This document shows positions 1 through 5,326 of a stretch of DNA of 8,075 bases, in pieces (the first letter of the stretch is position 1; each line of letters starts with the position of its first letter). The notes beneath the pieces were generated by a model. That model was not told where the DNA came from. It was given only the letters and a program-made list of their open reading frames with translations, and made no database searches. Origin of the DNA: Betaproteobacteria bacterium (GTDB lineage: Bacteria; Pseudomonadota; Gammaproteobacteria; Burkholderiales; Burkholderiaceae); contig JAGWXN010000150.1 of NCBI GenBank assembly GCA_018969885.1, positions 1-8,075 of the forward strand. The letters are read 5' to 3'. Made by a program: the position numbers and the translations under genes.

Positions 1-2
1 AA

Positions 3-77
3 AACAGGCGGGGCTACGCCTGCAACGACGAGATCAATGCCATGCTTTACAAGCAGGCTGTGGAACCCCGAACCTAG
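3..77 (+). CDS. C-terminal fragment of an unidentified protein (cut by left edge)
   Basis: The frame beginning at base 3 is open from the edge and ends at TAG 75-77, giving the last 24 residues, which include GYACNDEINAMLYKQAV. Third codon positions are mostly G or C, as in the clear genes of this window, and the residue mix looks like a real soluble C-terminus with a short helix. The fragment is too short to assign a family, so no function is proposed. It lies 112 bp upstream of the oxygenase gene on the same strand and could belong to the same transcript. A non-coding explanation is not excluded. Confidence 0.45.
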   Translation, partial: NRRGYACNDEINAMLYKQAVEPRT

Positions 78-189
78 TTTCAGGTGACTGGGTTGTCAAC
101 CTTGCCCGTGCGCCTTTTGAAAGGCACCGGCTGACTGAAAAAACAGATATCGTCTGCATCCATCTTTCCTGCATGATGGATTTCCGATC
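78..189. other. Intergenic region upstream of the oxygenase gene, with three short inverted repeats
   Basis: This 112-bp stretch has no gene. It contains GGTTG-T-CAACC (91-101), GCCTTT-TG-AAAGGC (112-125) and ATCCATC / GATGGAT (158-164 and 175-181, 10-nt gap). The second could form a small hairpin but has no T-run after it on either strand, so it is not a convincing terminator. The third lies immediately before the oxygenase start and could be a regulatory site. I could not place a convincing -35/-10 pair here. Confidence 0.35.
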
Positions 190-978
190 ATGACCGATCG
201 TCCAGTTCTCCATAGAGCCGACCTGCAAGCGCTTGACGAACAGGGCTTTGTCGTTCTTCGCAAGGTCATGGACCCCGACTGGCTTCAAGCAACCCTTGAT
301 ACCTGCGAGCAACTGTTGAAAGCCGAAGGCGCCGCCGCGGGCTCCGAATTCAGGCAGGAGCCCGGTTCGGATCGCCTGGCCAATCTGGTCGACAAGGGCG
401 AGTGCTTTCAGCGGCTGGTCTCGCACCCGCTCCTGCTTGAAGCGGCTGAGTCCGTGTTGGGGTCCGACTGGAAACTCTCCAGCCTCAACTATCGAGCAGC
501 GCTGCCGGGCGAGGGGCTACAGCCGCTGCACTGCGATATGGGGCTCGCGGCCGATGAATCGGGCTATGCGGTCTTCAATTCGATCTGGCTGCTCGATGAT
601 TTCACGACCGAGAACGGTCCCACCCGCTACGTCCCCGGCACGCACCGCTCCGGGCTGCTTCCGCAGCAGGCACTGAGCGATCCGCTTGCCAATCATCCGG
701 ATCAGCGGATCGCGCTGGGCCAGGCAGGCGATGTGATTCTCACCAATGCGCACATGTGGCACGGCGGAACAATCAACCGAAGCGCGCGCGCCCGGCGCTC
801 GCTGCATGGTTTTTTTGTCCGCGGCGACAAGCCTCAGCAGCAGTATCAGAAGCGGCTGCTTCGGCCGCAAACCCAGGCATTGCTGTCGCCGCTCATGCGC
901 CGTATCCTCGCGCTCGACGACCCCAGGAACGATGCACTGTCGGAATCAGGAAGCGGCCGCAGTGGCTTTCTTCGGTAG
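190..978 (+). CDS. Phytanoyl-CoA dioxygenase (PhyH) family Fe(II)/2-oxoglutarate oxygenase
   Basis: The 262-residue cytosolic protein has the usual bacterial PhyH length and layout. An N-terminal segment (about 15-28, with DEQGFVVL) is typical of the family. The Fe(II) triad is visible as H114-C-D116 in LHCDMG and distal H191 in WHGGTIN, followed by N196 and R202/R203, where the family has the arginine that holds the 2-oxoglutarate carboxylate. The C-terminus (DDPRNDALSESGSGRSGF) also looks PhyH-like. Such enzymes hydroxylate an unactivated carbon using O2 and 2-oxoglutarate, and releasing succinate and CO2. The actual substrate is unknown. ATG 190 is the only sensible start, but its ribosome site is weak (GATGGA, 175-180). 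A Bug gene follows after 28 bp, so the two are probably co-transcribed. Family assignment is firm; substrate is not. Confidence 0.9.
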   Translation: MTDRPVLHRADLQALDEQGFVVLRKVMDPDWLQATLDTCEQLLKAEGAAAGSEFRQEPGSDRLANLVDKGECFQRLVSHPLLLEAAESVLGSDWKLSSLNYRAALPGEGLQPLHCDMGLAADESGYAVFNSIWLLDDFTTENGPTRYVPGTHRSGLLPQQALSDPLANHPDQRIALGQAGDVILTNAHMWHGGTINRSARARRSLHGFFVRGDKPQQQYQKRLLRPQTQALLSPLMRRILALDDPRNDALSESGSGRSGFLR

Positions 979-1006
979 TCAGATCCACGCTTTAAACGAG
1001 GCCCCC

Positions 1007-1978
1007 ATGAATCCATGCATCCGATCCGCCGCCACGGCGCTTGTCCTGGCTCTTGCCCTCGCAGGCCCGGTGGCCGCGCAACCCCAGGAACCCTGGCCCA
1101 GCCGGCAGGTCACAGCCATCGTGCCTTTCCCTGTTGGGCAAGGAATCGACATCATGGCAAGGGTCCTCACCACAGAAATCAACCGAATCACCGGTCAAGC
1201 GTTCGCCGTGATGAATCGCGAAGGCGCGATTGGTTCGATCGGCACCTCGGCCGTAGCCCGTGCCAAGCCCGATGGCTACACCCTGCTGATTGGCCCCAAT
1301 ACGCCGATCACCATCGCCCCGCATGTGCTCAAGTCGGTTCCCTACACCTTTGACGCGCTCACGCCGGTCTGTCAGACCTTCGAAAACGTGATGGCGATCT
1401 TTGTGAAGCAGGGGTCGCCCTGGCGCTCGCTCAAGGATCTGTTTGATGCAGCCCAGGCGCAGCCCGGCAAGCTCACCTGGGGCCATACTGGTCTGGGATC
1501 GGTGCCGCATCTGTCCATGGCGGGCCTGCTGCAAACCACCACGCTTAAGGTTCAGGACGTGCCGTTCAAAGGTGAGGTGCAGATCCTGCAACTGATGGTC
1601 TCGGGCGAACTCAATTTTGCCGCCTCCTCCATTTCAGGCATGTATGGCCGCGGGCTTGAGCCGCTCGCTGTCTTTGCCGACAAGCGGCACACCGCCTACC
1701 CCGACACACCGACGGTTGCAGAGCTGGGCTATCCGGCGGGTGTTCCGGGGCTCAACGGCATCTTCGCACCGCAGGGCACGCCAGAGCCTGTGATCGCAGC
1801 CATTGAGCAAGCCTGCCGCACGGCGGTCGAGTCGGAGAGCTTCACCAGTTCGGCAGCGCGCTTCCGTCAAACCCCGGCGTTTCTGGGTAGCGCCGCCTTC
1901 ACCCGGCGTCTGCGAGACGACTACGAAGCCAAAGGCAAGCTCGTGCGCGAGCTCGGGATCAAGCAGGACGGCAGCTGA
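1007..1978 (+). CDS. Bug-family (TctC-like) tripartite tricarboxylate transporter substrate-binding protein
   Basis: The 323-residue precursor begins with a Sec signal peptide (R6, a hydrophobic run to about 22, and a likely cut after VAA at 24), so it works in the periplasm. Bug hallmarks follow: PSRQVTAIVPFPVGQGID at 31-48, EGAIGSIGTSAVARAKPDGYTLLIG at 72-96, then the long two-lobed binding fold. Bug proteins bind small, usually carboxylate-bearing ligands, with two loops holding a carboxyl group. In the first loop the common PFPAGGxxD is PFPVGQGID here, so ligand preference may differ. The ATG at 1007 is chosen over longer in-frame possibilities because it has GAGG at 998-1001 with 5-nt spacing and starts the signal peptide. 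The gene follows the oxygenase by 28 bp. No TctA/TctB membrane genes lie in the window, which is usual for orphan Bug genes. Confidence 0.93.
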   Translation: MNPCIRSAATALVLALALAGPVAAQPQEPWPSRQVTAIVPFPVGQGIDIMARVLTTEINRITGQAFAVMNREGAIGSIGTSAVARAKPDGYTLLIGPNTPITIAPHVLKSVPYTFDALTPVCQTFENVMAIFVKQGSPWRSLKDLFDAAQAQPGKLTWGHTGLGSVPHLSMAGLLQTTTLKVQDVPFKGEVQILQLMVSGELNFAASSISGMYGRGLEPLAVFADKRHTAYPDTPTVAELGYPAGVPGLNGIFAPQGTPEPVIAAIEQACRTAVESESFTSSAARFRQTPAFLGSAAFTRRLRDDYEAKGKLVRELGIKQDGS

Positions 1979-2021
1979 TCGGGCTCTCGGGGCCAGGCGA
2001 GATCACCCCGCCCTTTCCCTG
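1979..2021. terminator. Convergent intergenic gap, possible weak bidirectional hairpin
   Basis: This 43-bp gap separates the 3' ends of two converging genes. CGGGG (1988-1992) and CCCCG (2006-2010) can pair across a 13-nt loop. There is no clear T-run after the hairpin on the + strand apart from the pyrimidine-rich CCCTTTCCCT, so intrinsic termination is only a possibility suggested by position. Confidence 0.2.
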
Positions 2022-3383
2022 CTAACGCGTGTCGACAAAGCGTTTGGCCTTGGTCTGCGACCCCGGGTCGTAGATCTCCTGCGCGGCCGCAAACACCACC
2101 CGCGGCCGCACTCGCGAGACATGATGCGTGCGCTCGGCCACCGTGGTGGCGAGCGCCTCCCGGTTCTCAGCGCGGGTGGCTATGCGAACCTGCAGCTCAT
2201 CCATGGACAAGGGATCCTGCGGGTCGCTTCGCCCCACCACCACCTGAAATTCATCGAGTTCGGCGATTGACTGCAGTACGTCGAGCAGGGCCGCCGGATT
2301 GATCAGCATGCCCTTCACCTTGACGAGGTCGCGGGTTCGCACCACCGGTCCCACCACCCGGTCGCCGAAGCGACCGCAATGCGGGCAAGCCCCGCGCTCG
2401 ATGGACACCATATCGCCCACCAGGAACCGGATCAGCACGGTGCCCCGACGATTGAGATGCGTGACCGCAAGTGCGCCCCGCTCACCGTCGGGCAGGCGCT
2501 GCCCGGTATCGGGATCGACCACCTCGTGGAATTGGATTTCAGGTGCGGGGTTATGCCAGGGGCCTTCTTCATGGCATTGCGCGAACGCACCCAGTTCGGT
2601 GGAGCCATAGCGATCGAATACGATCGTGGACTGCGCACCGAGCGCTCTCAGACAGCGGCGCAGATCCTCGCGGAGTGCAGGTGACGAGGCCTCGCCCGTG
2701 ATGGCACACATGCGAACGCGACTGAAGTCAGCGCCTGATTCGATCGCCCGCAGCAGCACGCGTCGAATGAAACTCGGTACGCCCCATAGGATGGTCGCGC
2801 GATTCGCCGCAATCGCCTGCACCGCATAATCGAGCGGCCGATGCACCCCGAACCCGCCATGCACCGCCCCGGGAAGCGCGGCAAAAATCGACGCGCCCGC
2901 CGCATAAGCGTTGGTGGCTGAACGCACGAAGGCTCCCATAGGAGCCGCTGTGAGCGGAAACAGATTGGCGATCACATCGCTTGCCCGGATGCCCGAGATC
3001 TCGGCGACCCGCGCAGACTGGAACAGATACGCGTGATAGTCGTGCGTGGTGTTGTAGACCGGGGTGGGATCGGCGCTGGTACCCGTGGTGTAGATCACTT
3101 CCCAGAGCACGCGTTCATGAAGAGGCAGGTCGGGCAATTGCAGCCTGAAACGCTCAGGCGCTTCCATCATGGCCTGCTTGGGCGTGAGCGGCAGCTGCGA
3201 AAGATCACCGACAGTTCGGATGGCTTGTGGGTCGACCCCGGCCTGAGACCAACGCTCGCGGTAATAGGGGTGACCGCGCGCGCAGAGCGCGAGCATGTCC
3301 TGAAGCCGTGCATTCTGAAAGGCCTCGATCACTGCATCGGGCTGTTTGAGCCCGCCCGCGAGTGTGGCGCTGGGGTGAGTCAC
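2022..3383 (-). CDS. PaaK-like AMP-forming acyl/aryl-CoA ligase (phenylacetate-CoA ligase family)
   Basis: The 453-residue protein carries the adenylate-forming core in PaaK order. A phosphate-binding loop appears as IYTTGTSADPTPVY (97-110). YGSTE is at 259-263, RFLVGD at 319-324 and the R351-D352 hinge in RTRDLVKVKG. A C-terminal lysine, probably K445 in TKAKRFVD, sits where the catalytic lysine is expected. C333-x2-C336, with C270/H277 upstream, resembles metal-binding positions seen in some relatives. The expected reaction is carboxylate + ATP + CoA to acyl-CoA + AMP + PPi in the cytosol. Neighbours do not identify the acid, and naming it paaK would be unjustified. The start is GTG at 3383, overlapping the MaoC-like stop by 4 bp (GTGA), with GAGG 8 nt upstream. 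It is therefore the second gene of a two-gene operon and is probably translationally coupled. Confidence 0.88.
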   Translation of the reverse strand: MTHPSATLAGGLKQPDAVIEAFQNARLQDMLALCARGHPYYRERWSQAGVDPQAIRTVGDLSQLPLTPKQAMMEAPERFRLQLPDLPLHERVLWEVIYTTGTSADPTPVYNTTHDYHAYLFQSARVAEISGIRASDVIANLFPLTAAPMGAFVRSATNAYAAGASIFAALPGAVHGGFGVHRPLDYAVQAIAANRATILWGVPSFIRRVLLRAIESGADFSRVRMCAITGEASSPALREDLRRCLRALGAQSTIVFDRYGSTELGAFAQCHEEGPWHNPAPEIQFHEVVDPDTGQRLPDGERGALAVTHLNRRGTVLIRFLVGDMVSIERGACPHCGRFGDRVVGPVVRTRDLVKVKGMLINPAALLDVLQSIAELDEFQVVVGRSDPQDPLSMDELQVRIATRAENREALATTVAERTHHVSRVRPRVVFAAAQEIYDPGSQTKAKRFVDTR

Positions 3384-3829
3384 GACAGAGGCCTCATGGC
3401 AATGAGCGCGATCTTGTCGTTCCTGAATACCTCCTGATCATGCTGGTTATAGACATGATCGCGAAAAGTCACCACCCCGACTTCAGGCTTGGAGGTGGTG
3501 CGCTTGGCCACCACCTCCACCTCGGTACGGATGGTGTCACCCGGACGGACCGGCGCCATGAAGCGTGCGCCTTCGATCGCAAGCAGCCCGCGAATGCTCT
3601 CCGAAAAAAGCGCGCCGGTCATGGAGGTGGAAAAGGACATGATCAGATGACTGGGGCAGATCAGACCGCCATAGGCGGTGTTGCGCCCCGCCGAATCGTC
3701 GAGGAAGAGCGGCACGCGGTAGCCCACCAGGTGGCAGAACGCGAGGTGATCCTCGAGCGTGATCGTGCGTTCGCCCACGCGGTGAACGGACCCGATTTCG
3801 AATTCTTCATACCAATGACTGCGCACCAC
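3380..3829 (-). CDS. MaoC-like hot-dog fold protein with altered catalytic motif
   Basis: The 149-residue protein has the length and order of a single-domain MaoC-type (R)-specific enoyl-CoA hydratase/dehydratase. An N-terminal W-x-E-E-F-E-I-G-x segment and VGERTITLEDHLAFCHLVGY lead into the core helix. This is followed by YGGLICPSHLIM and, in the second half, GARFMAPVRPGDTIRTEVEV (87-106), a typical MaoC strand pair. The family active-site motif (G-D-x-N-P-x-H) aligns to G36-Y37-R-V-P-L-F42, so the Asp and His are absent. It may be a hydratase with different chemistry, a thioesterase-like or binding protein, or a degenerate copy. Two consecutive GTG codons (3829 and 3826) can start it. AAGG lies 7 nt upstream of the first. 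It is the promoter-proximal gene of the operon with the ligase, suggesting it acts on the resulting CoA ester. Confidence 0.82.
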   Translation of the reverse strand: MVRSHWYEEFEIGSVHRVGERTITLEDHLAFCHLVGYRVPLFLDDSAGRNTAYGGLICPSHLIMSFSTSMTGALFSESIRGLLAIEGARFMAPVRPGDTIRTEVEVVAKRTTSKPEVGVVTFRDHVYNQHDQEVFRNDKIALIAMRPLS

Positions 3830-3980
3830 AATCCGACCTTTCTGAATCCGAGAGGCATACGATTGACTCGCCTCGAAAAATCATCCATCGTCGATCAGGT
3901 TGATTGCGACGCGCTGCGCGCGTGGCCGCCATGACATCCCAATCAATCCGCATCGTGCATCAAGCCAGGAAGGACAGGCG
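3830..3980. promoter_or_regulatory. Divergent intergenic region between the MaoC/ligase operon and the second Bug gene
   Basis: Both transcription units must start in or near these 151 bp, so it is the likely control region. Visible symmetric elements are ACGCGC-TGC-GCGCGT (3909-3923, perfect arms) and TCATCC/GGTTGA (3881-3886 and 3898-3903, arms matching at 5 of 6 positions). A TTGACT hexamer at 3863-3868 on the + strand lacks a good -10 partner. No copy of the GGAAC/GTTCC motif found near the IclR gene occurs here, so control by that regulator is not evident. Confidence 0.45.
3967..3974 (+). promoter_or_regulatory. Ribosome binding site of the second Bug gene
   Basis: AGGAAGGA ends 6 nt before the ATG at 3981 and fixes that codon as the start, although the frame stays open upstream to about 3900. 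Confidence 0.7.
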
Positions 3981-5009
3981 ATGAACCACCGTATTTTCAG
4001 AATCCGCCCCCGGCTCAAACCGCTGGCCGCGTGCCTCGCAGCAGTTGCAGCGCTTTCATCGAGCCTGCCCGGCATGGCGCAAACCAGCGCCGCGCCGGGC
4101 GGGGCTGCGTCGAAATACCCAGAGCGCCCCATTCGTATCGTGAACACCTTCCCCGCTGGCGGGTCGGGTGATCAGGTCATTCGCACGGTCTTCAACAAGG
4201 TCTCGCAGAGCGTAGGGCAACCTTATGTGGTGGACACCCGCGCGGGCGCAGCGGGCGCAATCGGCACCACCCACGTGGCGAAGTCCGCACCCGACGGGTA
4301 CACCTTTGTGCTGGGCACGGCCAGCACATTCGGCACCAACTCGGCCACGCAACCCAATCTCGCCTATGACCCCATCGCCGACTTCACTCCGGTCATCCAG
4401 ATGGCGAGCACGCCTTATCTGCTGCTCGCCCATCCATCGGTCCCGGCCGCAAACCTGAGCGAGTTTCTGGCCTACGCGAACGCACAGAAGGGCAAGCTCA
4501 ACTTCGGCTCGTTTGGTCTGGGCAGTTCCAACCATCTCGCCTACGAACTCCTGATCAGCGTCACCCGCATTCCGATTGTCCATGTGCCTTACAAAGGGGG
4601 CGCGCCGCTCATTACGGCGCTACTGGCAGGCGAAGTGCAATCCTCCATGGACGTCTACGCCACCGCCAATCCGCACATTCAGGCCGGGAAGTTCCGGGTA
4701 CTCGGCGTAGCCGCCCCCAAGCGATTCAGCCTCATGCCCGACGTGCCCACGCTCGCCGAGCAGGGGCATGCCGTGAGCGGGGGCACCTTCTTCGCCCTGC
4801 TGGGGCCCGCCCGCCTGCCGCAGTCCATCGTCGACTTTCTGAACGCCGAAGTGAACAAGGCGCTTCGCGATCCGGAGGTTCAGACGCGGCTGCGCTCGCT
4901 GGGTGTTGAGCCCGTGGGCGGCGCGCCCGAGGTGCTCGCCAAGGCGGTGGCCGATGAAGTGGCCATCTGGACGCGGCTGGTGAAAACCCAAGGGCTCAAG
5001 TTCGATTGA
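3981..5009 (+). CDS. Bug-family (TctC-like) tripartite tricarboxylate transporter substrate-binding protein
   Basis: The 342-residue precursor has a basic N-terminus (RIFRIRPRLK), a hydrophobic segment at about 14-30 and a likely signal peptidase site after GMA at 33, so it is exported to the periplasm. The mature part shows standard Bug motifs: YPERPIRIVNTFPAGGSGD (46-64), RAGAAGAIGTTHVAKSAPDGYTFVLG (87-112), a central FGLGSSNHLAYELL segment and HVPYKGGAPLITALLAGEVQ. Unlike the first Bug gene it keeps the usual A-G-G loop. The two are distinct paralogues rather than a recent duplication, as most residues outside the motifs differ. It is transcribed away from the MaoC/ligase operon and towards the IclR gene, with 317 bp to the latter, so it is probably monocistronic. 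The ligand is unknown; a substrate or intermediate of the neighbouring enzymes is a reasonable inference. Confidence 0.94.
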   Translation: MNHRIFRIRPRLKPLAACLAAVAALSSSLPGMAQTSAAPGGAASKYPERPIRIVNTFPAGGSGDQVIRTVFNKVSQSVGQPYVVDTRAGAAGAIGTTHVAKSAPDGYTFVLGTASTFGTNSATQPNLAYDPIADFTPVIQMASTPYLLLAHPSVPAANLSEFLAYANAQKGKLNFGSFGLGSSNHLAYELLISVTRIPIVHVPYKGGAPLITALLAGEVQSSMDVYATANPHIQAGKFRVLGVAAPKRFSLMPDVPTLAEQGHAVSGGTFFALLGPARLPQSIVDFLNAEVNKALRDPEVQTRLRSLGVEPVGGAPEVLAKAVADEVAIWTRLVKTQGLKFD

Positions 5010-5190
5010 GCCTCTGAGCGGGCCTGCTCACGTGCAGGTCGTGCATCGCGACACACTTCGGGGTCGGATCAGAGGCCGACGGGCCGCCGCGCGCGCTGGC
5101 CCGCGCTGCCCGACGCCCTGATCCCGCCTGCGCAGTCCGGCGGATGTTCGCGCATCAAGCCCGGCTCCCCACAGATCGACATGTCAGCGC
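5010..5190. other. Structured, GC-rich intergenic region after the second Bug gene
   Basis: No gene is supported here. Several inverted repeats follow one another: GCCTCTGA (5010-5017) with TCAGAGGC (5069-5076) starting at the Bug stop; CCTGC/GCAGG (5023-5027 and 5034-5038); GTCGG/CCGAC (5063-5067 and 5076-5080); GGGCC/GGCCC (5081-5085 and 5098-5102); and ATCCCGCC/GGCGGAT with one bulge (5121-5128 and 5139-5145). The last two are stable hairpin candidates. None is followed by a T-run, so an intrinsic terminator is not clear; a Rho-dependent or 3'-protective role is possible. Confidence 0.35.
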
Positions 5191-5219
5191 TTGACCTCGA
5201 AGCGATCGGCGCTTATTCT
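5191..5219 (+). promoter_or_regulatory. Predicted sigma-70-type promoter of the IclR-hyuA unit
   Basis: TTGACC (5191-5196, 5 of 6 matches to the consensus) is separated by exactly 17 bp from TATTCT (5214-5219, 4 of 6). This is the best-looking housekeeping promoter I found in the window. The expected start point is near 5226, inside the palindromic operator that follows. Confidence 0.6.
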
Positions 5220-5222
5220 TTT

Positions 5223-5249
5223 CGGAACAATGTTCCGCTTAATGGAACA
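5223..5249 (+). promoter_or_regulatory. Putative IclR-type operator
   Basis: Two overlapping palindromes share one arm: CGGAAC-AAT-GTTCCG (5223-5237) and GTTCC-GCTTAAT-GGAAC (5232-5248, extending to TGTTCC/GGAACA). Operators of this GTTCC/GGAAC character upstream of iclR-type genes fit what is known of the family (E. coli IclR itself recognises a TGGAA/TTCCA palindrome). The site covers the predicted transcription start, consistent with autorepression. The three half-sites suggest binding by two dimers or alternative registers. Confidence 0.6.
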
Positions 5250-5284
5250 TACCTCAGGAGCCTGGCAGTTCCTCGGGTACACAC

Positions 5285-5290
5285 AAGGAG
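5285..5290 (+). promoter_or_regulatory. Strong Shine-Dalgarno that points to an ATT codon
   Basis: AAGGAG is followed after 6 nt by ATT at 5297-5299, which is in frame with the IclR gene. The first conventional start, ATG 5327, lies 36 nt beyond the motif and has only a weak GGGTG in front of it. See the IclR entry for the start-site question. Confidence 0.5.
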
Positions 5291-5326
5291 ACAGCCATTC
5301 CCGCAGCCGATCCGTCGGGTGCCAGC

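Noticed and set aside
112..125. GCCTTTTGAAAGGC as an intrinsic terminator for the left-edge gene
   Set aside because: The stem is only 5-6 bp and there is no T-run after it on either strand.
765..773. CGGAACAAT, identical to part of the IclR-type operator
   Set aside because: It is a single half-site within the oxygenase coding sequence at a conserved codon stretch (GGTIN), with no second arm.
746..1006. Longer version of the first Bug gene starting at 746
   Set aside because: The extension overlaps the oxygenase gene out of frame and would bury the signal peptide; ATG 1007 has its own ribosome site.
3863..3868. TTGACT as the -35 box of the second Bug gene
   Set aside because: No acceptable -10 hexamer occurs at 16-18 bp spacing.
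3362..3934. Open frame of 190 codons on the + strand
   Set aside because: It is antisense to the MaoC-like gene and the ligase start, and its translation is rich in His/Arg/Gly with no domain.
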